64,000 nucleotides of DNA. Origin: Clonostachys chloroleuca. Its lineage: Eukaryota; Ascomycota; Sordariomycetes; Hypocreales; Bionectriaceae. The stretch covers positions 15,872,001 to 15,936,000 of the forward strand of contig JBANAY010000003.1 of assembly GCA_037952775.1 (NCBI GenBank). The letters are read 5' to 3'. The position numbers and the translations under genes are program-made. Of this stretch, positions 1 through 11,625 are shown piece after piece; position 1 is the stretch's first letter; the number at the start of each line of letters is the position of its first letter. The notes beneath the pieces were generated by a model, which had not been told where the DNA came from, did not search any database, and worked only from the letters and a program-made list of their open reading frames with translations.

Positions 1-506
1 TCCGATGATTCATTCCTAACAGAGCACAGTGGTCCTTCGGCGGCGTGTACAACGCCCCCTCGAACGAGCTCGCGGAACCAGACACATCCAAGGCGCCCTG
101 GCCCTCCTTGGGTCTCTGGTGGGACGGCGACACCCTCCTCGAGTTCTACAACGACGGCAAGATCGAGAAGTGGGACTGGCTCAAGCCGAGCGCTTCCAAC
201 AGCCTGCCTCGCATCGAGAGCATCTGGAACTACGGCGCCACCAGCTCCAACGGCGTTTACCCCCAGATGATTGGCGACATCATTGGCGACTGGCGCGAGG
301 AGGTCATCCTGACCAACTCGGACTACTCGCAGCTCGTCATCTTCTCGACGGATATCCCGACAAGCACCAGGCTGTACACGCTGCCGCATAATCCGGCGTA
401 CAGGAACTGCATGACGCTCAAGGGCTACCAGCAGTCGAACCACGTTGATTACTTTATGGGTTCGGGCATGAGCACACCACCACAGCCGAATATTTACTAT
501 GTTTAA
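1..506 (+). CDS. Rhamnogalacturonan lyase, PL11 family, C-terminal exon (5' partial)
   Basis: This is the last exon of a secreted pectin-degrading enzyme that cleaves the rhamnogalacturonan I backbone by beta-elimination. The exon appears to start at 23, just after an intron end (cctaacag); the same frame has a stop at 6-8, so the upstream bases are intronic and the rest of the gene lies left of the window. The roughly 160 visible residues carry conserved PL11 C-terminal signatures: SKAPWPSLGLWWDGD, GDIIGDWREEVI, STRLYTLPHNPAYRNCMTLK, then HVDYFMGSG close to the end. The stop is at 504-506. Family assignment rests on recognising these motifs; catalytic residues are not visible in this part. 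The neighbour to the right is unrelated, about 1 kb away on the same strand. Confidence 0.88.
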
Positions 507-1528
507 ACCAAATAGCTAAGCGCTGTTTCTATTCGTCGTAGTGAACCATAGTTCGAATAGCAAGTTTTGAGTGGTGTGCTGTGCCAAACAGTCAACTTTG
601 AATGCAATCATGTGACCTCCTTCAGCAATAGAATTGTAGCTAGGGCTAAGATCAGTGCATTCGCTGCAACTCAACCTTTAATACAACCTTACTTAGAAAT
701 TATAATGAATAATAGGTTGGCTTGATATTAAACAACTTTTAGTCAAAATTTTAAACTAATAAGGTTATTATGATACTGGTTGCTCCCCCGGGGGCGTTGG
801 GGGTGGCAATATCTACCTAAGTTAGGAGGGCATCAGTCCGCTCATGCTGGCGATGGCAACAACGCATGTAAGTATTCAGCCATCACTACAAGTTCAATGC
901 TAATCAACTTCTGTTCCTAAAGATCCGGGCTATGGGAGGGAAGGTAACGCCATTGGCGGCGTCACCCAAGCTTTTACAGGCATCCATCAAAACAGGGAAT
1001 ACAGAGTGGCAGTATGGTATGGTTGGAGTGATAGCCACGAAAACGATGGAAATCCTCCATATTGTAGACTCACCCGCGAAATTGTAACCTAACGACTAAA
1101 TTATCAGTATCCTGTCCATGAGAATGGCCGGACCACATGCCTAACCATCTGACTCTTGCACACGACTAACGAGACACTATCGATTCAACAATCGAGGCCT
1201 CAATTATGAAGTTTTGGCTTTGAAGACGTTATATGTTCATATATTTCACCATCATCAATTCTCCACGACTGCCAAGAGGTCGCTCATAGGATCGTTAAAT
1301 CCGGCCCCTCATAGGTGTAGCGGCAAGCTGAGGTGACGATGCCCCTTGATCACGACATCACGGGTAAGTTCATTATCGCTGCGACATCGGACGAGGCGAA
1401 AATACAAAGCGGCATTTTTCTTATCTTGTAGGGAGAAAAGTCGATATTTAGATGTTCATGGCAAGATCGTACGTGACCACAGATAAACCAGTGAGGTATA
1501 TTCTTGTGCCAAGAAACACACCAAAATA
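507..1528. other. Intergenic region with AT-rich core
   Basis: No coding signal is convincing here. Positions about 650-780 are strongly AT-rich, followed by a short GC island (ctcccccgggggcgttgggg, about 783-802). This could be an old repeat remnant, but I could not find clean terminal repeats. The right part is the promoter region of the monooxygenase starting at 1529. Confidence 0.5.
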
Positions 1529-3438
1529 ATGACCAGTAGCACGGCTTCTAGATCTCATGTTGGCTATGGGTCTGTAGATCCATTGCCTTTGGATTTATTG
1601 CAAGGAAAGGTTGATGGTGAGCGAAAATATGGCTACACAAAAGATGGCAAGAAGAAGCGCCTCCTCTTGAATGCATTTGACATGAACGGCATTGGCCACA
1701 TAAGGTAATGGGCAGTTTTGAGCATAATGGCATTAATCAAGCTAACCAATTGATGGTCCTTAGTATTGGGCAATGGCAGAACCCTGAGGACAAGAGCTCA
1801 CAGAAAAATCGTCTTCCATACTGGATTGAATTAGCAAAGCTCTTGGAGAAGGGTAAATTCAATGCTCTGTTTCTTGGTAAGCAGCTCATTCCTATTGCCT
1901 ATTACCCCATCATGGGTACTGACAACCGCGATTTAGCGGACAACTTTGGATCGCATGATGTTTACAAGGGCAGCCACGCGCCAGCTATCCAGTCAGGAAC
2001 GCAATGGCCGTCGTATGATCCATTCACAGTAAGCCGACATTCACAAGTGATATAGATGCACCGCAATCCATTGAACATCTAGAAGGTTAACGTGTGCTAG
2101 GTAATTTCAGCAATGGCCGCAGTGACAAAGAGCCTTGCTTTTGGGATTACAGCGTGTACAACCTTTGAACCCCCTTTCAGCTTAGCAAAGCGCTTCTCTA
2201 CTCTAGACCACCTCACAGAGGGTAGAGTTGCATGGGTGAATATGGTGTGGCCTTGTTTTGCTAACCACACGGTTACTAACGTCCGTTCGTCTTAGAACAT
2301 TGTTACGTCTTGGAGTGACAATGCTGCCCGGGCGTTTGGCCTACCGCAATTGCCAGAACACGATACACGTTACGAGATTGCGGAGGAGTATCTGAGCTTG
2401 GCCTACAAGTAAGCAACCCACACAACGCCATGTAGACCTTTGCAGCCCAGAGATCTTTCCCCCTTCGCTCATTGTCCAGCTAACCTATGTCAAGGCTATG
2501 GGAATCCTCCTGGGAAGATGAGGCCGTTGTCAAGGACCCCTCAACCCACACATACACCCAGCCTACCAAGGTCCGAAAGATTGTCCACAAAGGCAAGCAT
2601 TTCAAGTCCGAGTCAGCACACCAAGTCGACCCCAGCCCGCAGAGAACTCCTTTGCTCTTCCAAGCAGGCATGTCCCCCGCAGGCTCCGCCTTTGCATCCC
2701 GCCATGCAGAATGCGTCTTTGTCGGCGGCGCGAGCCCTGCCATTGTCGCGCTGAACATCCAGAGGACGCGCGCCCAGGCTGCGGCGAACGGACGTGACCC
2801 ATACGACATCAAGTTCTTTGTTCAGCTCACGCCTGTGCTGGGCCACGGACGAGGAGGCGCAGGAGAAGTTTGAGCGCTATAGGCAGTATGCGATCGGTGA
2901 TGGCGGCCTTTCCCTCTTTGGCGGGACGTCGGGCATTGACATTAGCAAGTTTCCACCGGACGAGGAGTTTCCTACAGACCCGGGTCATCCACTACTCCAA
3001 GGGTTCACGCCAGCTCAGCGAAACAGACTGCTCGCAAGGCCTAGAGGGTATGATAAGTGGACTCCCCGCATTCTGGCTGAGTACCAGTCAATTGGTGGAA
3101 GTGCTACGTTCAAGATTGGCAGCGGTGCCACGGTCGCGGATGAAATAGAGAGATGGGTCACCGAGGCGGATGTTGATGGTTTCAATATTGGGCATATCGT
3201 TGTCCCCGGTGCTTGGGAGGATGTTACCAAGTATCTTACCCCAGAACTGGAGCGTCGTGGATGGCTTGGCACTGGCGATTATAATGTCCCGGGCGGTACA
3301 GCGCGTGAGAATCTATACTCGACTCCAGGACAGCCGCATTTGCGCCAAACTCATCCTGGATATCAGTATAAGACCGGTGGTCAGAAGTGGGAGAAGAGTT
3401 TTGTCAGCGGAGATGAGAGTTCCAGTGCATATGAGTAA
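1529..3438 (+). CDS. FMN-dependent monooxygenase, NtaA/SnaA/DszA (luciferase-like) family, with an apparent frameshift
   Basis: Members of this family use FMNH2 from a partner reductase to oxidise substrates such as nitrilotriacetate, pristinamycin IIB or dibenzothiophene sulfone; the substrate here is unknown. Six exons are supported by phase: 1529-1704, 1764-1876, 1937-2028, 2101-2235, 2296-2408, 2495-3438. The first exon supplies about 58 residues ending in LLLNAFDMNGIGHI. Recognisable blocks are LADNFGSHDVYKG, TFEPPFSLAKRFSTLDHLTEGR, VTSWSDNAARAFG, SPQRTPLLFQAGMSPAGSAFA, and near the end DEIERWVTEADVDGFNIG and VPGGTARENL. Within the last exon the frame changes at about 2841-2846 (gtgctgggccacgg): removing one base restores alignment to the intact relative at 45219-46610 without a gap and gives about 523 residues. 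It may be a sequencing error or a pseudogene. It is convergent with the tyrosinase, 140 bp apart. Confidence 0.82.
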
Positions 3439-3578
3439 GTCAAGAGCAAGTATTACTTCAAAGGTATCATATATTATATATTATCGACATTACATTAATA
3501 TATGTGATCTGATTGGAATGTTTCTTATGTACATGCTGAAATCTGGCTATCATTCCTGCCAAAGGTCATCAATGGTAT

Positions 3579-4984
3579 CTACAGATAGATGTAGCAGAAA
3601 GGAGCGTTGCCCAGAGTATTGAGAGCATCCGAAATGGTAAGATCAGGTGCGTTGACGCCCATGTTCAAGATGTCAGACTTCACAGCATCGCGGCTAGGAG
3701 GCAAGTTAAGAATGGTGATGGTGCCAGCAATATCCTTAGCAATGCGAGGATGGAGCGCCTGCCACAGCCAGTACAGGCGGTCAACCATGGCGTGGTGCAG
3801 GAAGAAGATGGGGTCGTTGGGAGAAGAGAAGAGGTCGGATGAATCACCACCCATGGTGAAGTGACCGGCGGCGTGCATGCCAAGGAACTGATCGCCGAAG
3901 CGACCTTGGAGCTCGCTCTGGAAGGCAGCGATGGAGCCCGAGGCGGCACCGAGGGTGACGTTGAAGAGGTTGCGGGCCGTAAACCACGTGTCGACGGGGT
4001 ACTTGCTCAAGTCACGGCGGAGGCATCGAGGGTTATAACCCAAAGCACCGGTTGGGCTAGCAGTCATACCGTTCATGCCCGGGGACACGGGACCAAGGTT
4101 GGTGACCATACTGTTTCAGCGTTAGCTCTTGTTCTGCTAGATGTCCGGGGACACGAGTGTTGGAATACATACTCCTTGAAAGGTCCGCTCTTGAGACAGC
4201 CTCCGCCATTTCCGGAAGGAATGTAGATGTTGTTGGTGCCAGACAGAGCGCCGTCGTGCTCCACGTAGGAACCATCTCCGCTCATGCTGGTTGCGCTGCC
4301 GTCAAAAAGCGGCGAGGAGGCAAAGTCGGAGCCATCGAACCAGTTCCAGTACTAACAGGCATTAGTGACGAAAAGCAAATATGTTGACAGGCGACAACTT
4401 ACAGGCTGAGTGCCCTTGTAACCACACTCCTCCTTGAGAGCGGTTTCATAGGCCCAGGTGAAGTATCGGTGCCAGGTTAAGAAGTTACCCTGTCTCGGTC
4501 AGCTGACAATGAATAGATATGAGATTGAATGACTATGGCTCTTACTGTTCCGTGAATGCTCAGAGTCTGGTTGATATGAACGGCAACAAAGTCATCATAT
4601 CGACTGCGGGCACCAGGAGCGAATGCTGGATCAGCCTTGGAAGGCTTCTTCATCAAGCAAAGAACGGCATCGATGTAGTTCGTCCTCTCCTGGGACGAAA
4701 GGTATCGCCTGACAGAGGAATGTTAGTTAATTGGAGGGGTGCAGGTGAGACGTGGAGTGTTACCAATCCCGGCGCACGGAGGCGTTGAAGAGGGAGCAGC
4801 TAGTTCCTCTCTTGGCAGAGTCCGTAGCTGAGCTGTCCTCATTCTCCTGGAGTGCAGAAATCGCCTGGCTGTTGAGATCAAGCAGAGTGTCAGCAGCCGT
4901 GTCAGCAGAGGAGTCCTCTGGAGCGGCGAGGGCCCAGCTAGAGGCGCTTAGGAGACCGAGAATGGTGACTAGGGAGATCTGCAT
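3579..4984 (-). CDS. Secreted tyrosinase (type 3 copper phenol oxidase)
   Basis: It oxidises mono- and diphenols to quinones with a binuclear copper centre. Five exons (minus order): 4984-4764, 4708-4546, 4489-4403, 4351-4173, 4110-3579, giving about 393 residues. Residues 1-20 (MQISLVTILGLLSASSWALA) are a clear signal peptide, so the enzyme should be secreted. The copper A site has His at about 118 (FVAVHIN), 126 (LSIHGTGNF) and 135 (LTWHRYF). Copper B has His at about 296 and 300 (GMHAAGHF) and 323 (FFLHHAMVD). GPFKDMVTNLGPVSPGMNG is also typical of fungal tyrosinases. It is short compared with melanin tyrosinases that carry a large C-terminal lid domain, so no separate lid is evident. A TATA-like element lies about 90 bp upstream. 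The gene looks intact. It could act in pigment formation, phenolic detoxification or secondary metabolism; the neighbours do not decide this. Confidence 0.9.
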
Positions 4985-5071
4985 GATGGGCGGCGGTTGG
5001 TGGTTAGCGGGAAGGATGACCTCGTGGCTGAAGAGGAAGGATGCACACCACCACCACGGCTGGTATGCCCC

Positions 5072-5077
5072 TTATAA
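5072..5077 (-). promoter_or_regulatory. TATA-like element of the tyrosinase gene
   Basis: The minus strand reads cttataagg here, about 90 bp before the tyrosinase start codon, a usual distance for a TATA element in a filamentous fungus. This is sequence resemblance only. Confidence 0.35.
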
Positions 5078-6025
5078 GTTTCACGATGGATAGTTCGCAT
5101 GGAGTTCTATCCACATATCACAGCCACGCTACTGCACGTGGGAAAACTAAATTAGGGGGGCATCTGTAGAATGAGTTGTGGTTCGGATATCTCCTTCGTG
5201 GATGCATTACACCGGGATTAGAAATGAAGAACAAGAGCCAACAGTCGATAGAGGCACAGGAGCGCGGGGATGTGCCTCTCGGTCAGCTCTTGGACCCTGT
5301 TCTGGCTCTCGGAGACATGCCTCATATCGACTTGGCGTCCCAATGCAAAGGCGCCGAGCCACAATGTTAAAATCCCTTCTTGCTTGTTTATTGTTCCTCT
5401 TCTACCGTACGCTAGCATTTGACAGGGCTCGCGACCGAACGCGAAATTCGCTCCAATGGCAGTCTATCGATTTTCATGCAGTCAAGCAGGTATAATCAAT
5501 TCAAATCTGACTTAAAAGCAACCGTGTGCCCCGGCGACGCACCGACGTCAAGGTTACATCGGGGGTTGAGGCTCGTCTATCTGCAGGATCCATTTGCGCT
5601 GCTGGAAGACGAATCATCGTTAATGCAGGCCAAGAACCGACAGGGAATCGACAGGCGTGTGCAACTAGAAGCACCGGGGAAGGGGTATATAGCTATAATA
5701 GAGGTATTTAAGTGCCAATAGACTGTTTTTGCCCGGTTGCCGGCCTTGCCTTAAATGGCTCGTCTATGCTTCTCCAATTCCTGGCAAGGGAAGTTCCGCA
5801 GTTCTGTTTTGTATCCACTTCGTCTCGTCTATCTAGTCCCAAATCTACGAATTACTCCGCTTGGTCTTGCCGGATAATTGTGGCTCATGGCGAAGTGACC
5901 GAGGTTCTGTTTGAACTGTCTCTCCCCGTTGACATATAAGGACCCTCCAGAATCATGGACAGTCACCTTGGAAATGGTCAAAGTGACGAACGCTAGGGTT
6001 ACCTCCGTGTGATAGTTGTTGGTTT

Positions 6026-6045
6026 GGGGGGGGGGGGGGGGGGGG
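6026..6045 (+). repeat. G20 homopolymer
   Basis: A run of twenty G residues lies in the intergenic region. It can form quadruplex structures and its length is likely to be unreliable in sequencing. Confidence 0.9.
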
Positions 6046-6887
6046 CAGTGATACGCACATGTAACTGCATTTGCCTAATCGTCCTTTCCCCTGCATGAAT
6101 GCGGGAAATATGGACGCACCCCGTGTTTCTGCATTTTACCGCTCATCTCCGAGCCTCCGGCGTGCAAAGTCCTGCCCATGCTATCATCTATTCGACTACC
6201 AGTTCGTCTTACAGCTGCATTTCTGGCCGCGAGAACGTGCTTCAGCGCATCCACCTCGGCTTCTTCCAACCGAGCCACGCTGCCACATAAGATGAAAGCC
6301 AGGATGTGCATGAACCAATGAGGAATGCGGCTAATGCCGGAACGGCTACCCTCCTGCAGGCGCGGAGGAGGACGACCAACAAATACCACATCGCCGAGGC
6401 AATCGTATGACTACCCCAGCACTGTTCAAGCCAGCTTGGCCGTTCCAGGGGTTCTTGGCCGCCCGTTCAGGTCGACAATCACACTGACGAGTTTCCTTTT
6501 TGCTGCTACCTTCCCTTCGGAACCCCTTCGGAAGTTGTCCAGCATCAACCTGAACGGTGGCGATCCGGGTCAGGGCCCGGCCTGGCCTGTCGCTCTGCCC
6601 TGGTGCCCTGCACACAATAGTCACAAAACCCGGGCATCCGAACCCTTAACTGCGGTAGGGGCGACCACACTGGTCGAGTGGCCTGGGTCTGGCTATGGAT
6701 CTAAGCCAGAAGGGAAAATGAAAAAACGTACCAGAGGAAAATGCGTGCAAGATGAGATAGATGGATGCTTAAGAGTAAAAGATCGCCCGTGGGACCGCGA
6801 AGCAAACCCCCGCCTCAAATTTATCCCACTTTTGTTCCTGATCGACAGAAGGTAAGCTATGAGAATCAGGTCCTCGTCGTCGACAAG

Positions 6888-8514
6888 ATGAGCTCAACGA
6901 CCATCGATCCCGCCCGGGCTGCGGAGAGCCATACGGTGCAAATCCTCGCGGTCACGACGGTTTTCCACTGCTTGGCCCTTCTCGTTGTTGGCCTCAGATC
7001 GTATACTCGCATTGGAATTCTCGGCTCGTTTGGTCCCCAGGATGTGTTGATGATTTTAGCGACGGTTAGACTCCCATTCCCATCCATCAACACCCGATTG
7101 TTCTGCCACTTTCTTCTTGATCAGGAGGCTAATGGCCATGAATATCACAGCTTTGCTCTTTGTTGGGGGGAACAGTCACCCTCTATTTACAGGTCCCATA
7201 CGGGCTGGGACGCCATATCGACACGATCGACCGTTCTCTTCTCATAGAATTCAACAAGTTCAGCTTCATCCAGTCCATCGTCCCACTCATGGGAGGCATC
7301 GGCTTTCTGAAGATTGCCATCGCTCTGGAATTGATGAAGCTGAGGGGCAATGCGCTGGCCTGGTACAATCATGTTCTCTGGGGTCTAATTGGTGAGTCGC
7401 AAATCCGGTCCTCCATTCTCCCCCGAAGTCTCTCTCTAACACCGGTTCTCCGCCCATAGCATTCGTGACCGCATACACCATCATGGCCTGGTGTAGCTTT
7501 TTCCTTTACTGCCGACCAATGGCCAAGTATTGGGATAACAGCATTGAGGGTACCTGTTATTCCGTCTCCATGTTTATCAAATTTGGCCTTGCAAACACAG
7601 GTAAGTGCTATGTTCTGCATTTTTGGCCGGGGCCTGTACCCATGAAGATTGCCGATCCTAATGTGCGCCGATCGCAGGCTTCAATATATTTACCGATGTG
7701 GCATTCGCTACCCTGCCTGTGGGAATCGTTTGGACCCTGAAGATGCCGCTCAAGACCCGCCTCTACCTGATCGGCGTCCTAAGTTTGGGCTATGTGTAAG
7801 TTTAAGCAGAAAGAGGGGAATCTCGCGGGAGAACACATTTCTGACTTGCCTTCCATTCATGCAGCGCGGTTGTCATGGGCATCTTGAAAGCTGTGGCCCA
7901 GATCAACTTCAATCCCTTTGGAGACGGCACCTAGTAAGTACAGAACATTGCGCCCTACCATGACGTTTGAACAAAACTGACGATATCGGCAACAGCTCTT
8001 ACGAAATCCAGTTCTGGGGCCTGTATGTTCCCTCCAAGCCCTCCATCACCGAACACTTCCAAGCTAACTGACGCCATTTAGTCTGCAACTCAACCTGGGG
8101 ATCGCCGCTGCGTGCGCCCCATCGCTGAAACCCCTGGTCAAGAACCTTCTTCAACTCACCAGCTGGACACCCCGGTACGGATACACGGGCTCAGGTGGAT
8201 ACAACGCACGAAGCGGAGGCAACGCGCTGTACACCATCGGCGGCACTGCTGCGTCGAGGGGCTATGCCAAACAAAATAGCAGGGCCGACGGCGCCGACGA
8301 CTTTGAGCTGCGGTCTGCGCGCCGCCCCGACAGCCTCGGCGCGACCAACTACGTGGCGCGCGCGGAGGCGAGAGACTCGACCAAGTCGGATGGGATGTAT
8401 GGCAAGGATGGCGAGTCGGCTGGGGAGAGGAATGGTAGCGAAGAGACGATCTTACAGGCGAGTGACGGGGAAAAGGCGATAGTCAAGACGACCGAGGTCT
8501 CGATAACCTACTAG
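6888..8514 (+). CDS. Fungal rhodopsin-domain integral membrane protein (PTH11-like)
   Basis: Seven exons keep phase: 6888-7064, 7151-7391, 7460-7600, 7678-7795, 7865-7933, 7996-8022, 8082-8514 (about 401 residues). The protein has the pattern of the fungal rhodopsin-like family, several hydrophobic segments followed by a hydrophilic tail. Examples of membrane segments are ILAVTTVFHCLALLVVGL near the N-terminus, FVTAYTIMAWCSFFLYCRP in the middle, and FNIFTDVAFATLPVGIVWTL further on. SFGPQDVLMILAT after the first segment and the loop CRPMAKYWD with the following short acidic stretch are typical of the family. The C-terminal tail (from about residue 290) is polar, rich in Ser, Gly, Asp and Arg. 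Members are sometimes called PTH11-like receptors, but no ligand or signalling role is shown by sequence. The start at 6888 precedes the first hydrophobic segment with no competing upstream ATG in frame. Confidence 0.8.
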
Positions 8515-9465
8515 GCAAACCAAAAATGGTGGATATGTGTATATATAGTATAGGTAATGGTAATCAGTCTTGGACACCCGTGTATCAGAGCGTAAGATCA
8601 AAAGTCTTCCCGGAGCAGATCGTTAATGTCTCTTCCTTCATTAAGGGAGGCTCCGGTAGGGCTCTACAGAGGCCATTTCGGGTCCGAAGTGTTATGATGC
8701 GCTTCAGTTAGAAATTTGAGTGTGTGTAATACTGCGAAGGTAGGAAGACTTCACTTGGGCTTGGGCAGGCCGCGTACCGAATATGCGATGGAGCAATAGA
8801 ATGGTTTCGACAAAGTCGGAGCCGTAATACCAAACTATTGTGTGAATATTTAACCATGCCATTTGGAAAACTTTACGCGCCTTCACAACATAACAAATGA
8901 CAGAGTCACGGTGACAGTTGTGAGTTCATACAGCTTTAGGGTAGCTGTTGATGCCGTCATCCTCACTGACAGACAGCCTCTTGTCGCTCACTTCTCACTT
9001 GGTCAGAAGAAAATGATAGTCATGATTGATGATTACTTGATATTAAGTATGTTTGATCGCATATCGCTTGATGGTGGGTAGATGGCTGATGTCGCAATCG
9101 GCAGTGAGCAGGCCGATTCTCGTCGCAAACACAAGAAGTCTTCTGATACCGGCCACCGCGGGCACCGACATATCGAAACTAGCGGTCTCTAATGACAGAA
9201 TTCTCTAATGACAACCGGGGTCGCCGTGCCACAAGTGGAGCTAGTCTTGTTGTCTGAGCAAAAGGTCGATACGACATCCCTCGACTGTTCGTTTCCACCC
9301 ATCAATGGTCAATGTGCCACCCAGTCCGTCATGTCTCTCAGCCTTTAGACGCCCTCGTCCATGCTGCCTATCTGATGCTGCCATTCCGCTACCCTTTCTT
9401 TTGGGGGCATTGTTGTGTGGTTTGTCTGGATGCAATTGACCGTCGGCTATTTCCGCCGTCTTCTG
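8515..9465. other. Intergenic region, no gene seen
   Basis: About 950 bp after the membrane-protein stop. I see only short random open frames and no motifs. Confidence 0.5.
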
Positions 9466-9771
9466 TCACTCTCTGAAACGACGCGCAAACTCGATGGTCT
9501 CGATGGTGAGGGGTTTGTTGCCGTAGTTCGTACCCATAAGGACGGACGCTTGGGCTCCACGAAAGGTTGTCGTCGTTGGTGTGGCCGGGTTCTCAGTTGG
9601 CTCCGGAAGCGTTCTGAAAAAGTCCAGCGACCTTGACTTCCCATGCCTTTGTTCTCCTTGTGAGCGAGTCCGTGTGGTCACCTTGAGAACTCACGCAACG
9701 GGCAGCGCCACAATGACACCACTGCCTGCCGACAATGATATAATGAGCGGCAGTGAGGGGTGGGACGACAT
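9466..9771 (-). CDS. Candidate small secreted protein (weak)
   Basis: This is a tentative two-exon model: 9771-9695 and 9613-9466, with an 81-nt intron bounded by gtgagt and ttttcag that keeps phase. The product would be about 74 residues. The N-terminus (MSSHPSLPLIISLSAGSG then VIVALPVA) resembles a signal peptide, followed by a Thr/Pro-rich stretch (PEPTENPATPTTTT) and a hydrophilic end (TIETIEFARRFRE). I recognise no family. Support is only the good splice sites and the signal-like start in an otherwise gene-poor stretch; chance is a real alternative. Confidence 0.25.
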
Positions 9772-11625
9772 CAAGACAAGTAAGGAGGACAGGCATACGG
9801 AATGCCCTTGTTGTGGAACAAAACATGCGCACACCATCAGCCGAGATGTAAGTATAGTAATAAGAAAAGAAAGAAGACAGAGACTTCGCGTAAGAAAGGG
9901 TCTTGTTGATGCAGATACGCTTTGAAAGGGTTGGTTGGATGAACAATGGTGGCTGTCGACTGGCTGATGGTTGAGCAATGGATACCTGGATAATGGGAGG
10001 TGAGAGCATCGGCCGGGCGGGAAGCCAGTGCTGTGTGAAACTAACTTAACAACCAGTTTGTACAGTCGATTTCGTATAGTGTTGTAGCTCCTGTCAGGTT
10101 CTTGTACAGTGACCCCCTAGGAAGAATGGAAGCATCTTGGAGCGTGTATTCAATCGACTGGTGTGCGATTATCAATTGACCCTGGCTGCAGCGGCGCGCA
10201 AAGAAGATGATAAATCACATGCGACATATCATACTAGGAGAATGAAGTAACGTTCGACGTCACAATGGTCGATCAGTTGGTGGGCATAAGGGTCACTTAG
10301 ACGCCAGCCTCGCTCACCCAGGGGAAAGGAGATTTTGTCTCGGGGACCCGTCAAGAATCGAGGCTACAGACATGTCAACCATCCCGATAAGCGAAGTGAT
10401 TAATTTGCTAACAGGGAAGGGCTTCCCCACGGCCTGGGATGGTGACGAGCTGAAGGGAAGGAAGGGGGCGTTGTGTCGAGGCCAGGGTGCATTGTTGTTC
10501 ATGTGCTGAGCGGTCGTCGGAAGCGCCTAACTGAGTGGAGAGAAAGCAGACATTGGTGGGATTATGCCAAATCAGACTGCTCGCCGGTGCGCCGTCCATT
10601 GTGATGGATTACTGTGCGGTTGCGATGGCGACGAGAAGCACAGAAGCCAGAGCGTCATACGACGACCTGCCACACAATGCTTCGTTCAGCAAGCAGCCAT
10701 GCGCGTTGTCTCTATTTGAAGGATCAAGGCTAGTGATGATCCCAAGGGTGAAATAATAGCAACCACCATGATCTGGCAGCCAAAACGGAGCGAGACATGA
10801 TGTTGACAAATGGTTGGACCTGTTAACAAAGCTCGTGCTCGGTGGTGCTTGGGCCAGGGCCTCCCTTCATTGCAACCGCGCAATAGAGTCCGCAAAAGGG
10901 CTAATCATAGCAAGGCTCCAGAATGAACAAGTTTTCGTTTGGTTCAGTATCGGGGGTCTGCAGGCGAGACTCCCCTGACAAACACCCGCTGCCCTTTGTC
11001 CCTTGTAGAAAGCTGCAATCCGGCTCGGCCAGATCGCGACACATGTCTCCAAGCGCCAAGTCAAGCCTGCCCTTATGATAGAAGATGTCGTGACGACCAT
11101 GGCTCGATGCCCAAGGCACACCAAGAGCTTCCGTCTAAAATCCCGGAACTCGAGGCCGTAGGCGTGCCATCGCGAACAAATGCAGAGAGCAAGAGACTAG
11201 AAACAACATAAGCATTGACCAGGCGCCCATCTCAGGGCACGACAAGGCCAAGTCTGCGAGAGTTATCCCCCCAGACAGAATCAGCGAGAGAAGAAGGCTG
11301 GTTAGCCTAGCCCAAAAAGCAGCCAATATAAACTTGAATATGAAGAAAGAAAATAAGACACCCTCTCCCGGAGGTCTAAAAGTCAATTAATGTATTATAA
11401 CCGTATGCATATGAGCTATACAAATGGCAGCACGGCCGAGAGAGTTCGAGTACAAAGTTAAAAATAGCAGTAAAAGATGTCAGACCCGACATCTCAACAT
11501 AATGGATACGACAAGTGGCAGCACGGCGGTCAGGCATCGTTCTATTGCCCATTAGCCGGGCCTGACAAGCTCTGTGCCACACAATCCAGAGCCCTTTGCT
11601 CGCGCCATCGCGTGGTGTCTGTGGG
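9772..11625. other. Gene-poor intergenic region
   Basis: About 1.85 kb before the 3' end of the low-complexity gene. Open frames on both strands are short and overlap one another without motifs. I see no repeat with clear boundaries. Confidence 0.45.

Larger units (their letters stand above)
4985..6887. other. Intergenic region between tyrosinase and rhodopsin-domain gene
   Basis: About 1.9 kb holding the diverging promoters of the tyrosinase (minus) and the membrane protein (plus). Open frames exist on both strands but none has family motifs, a sensible start context or spliceable continuation. It contains a 20-nt G run. Confidence 0.5.

Noticed and set aside
6325..6855. 176-residue open frame in the intergenic region
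   Set aside because: No family motif, no signal peptide, random composition, and it overlaps the promoter of the membrane-protein gene.
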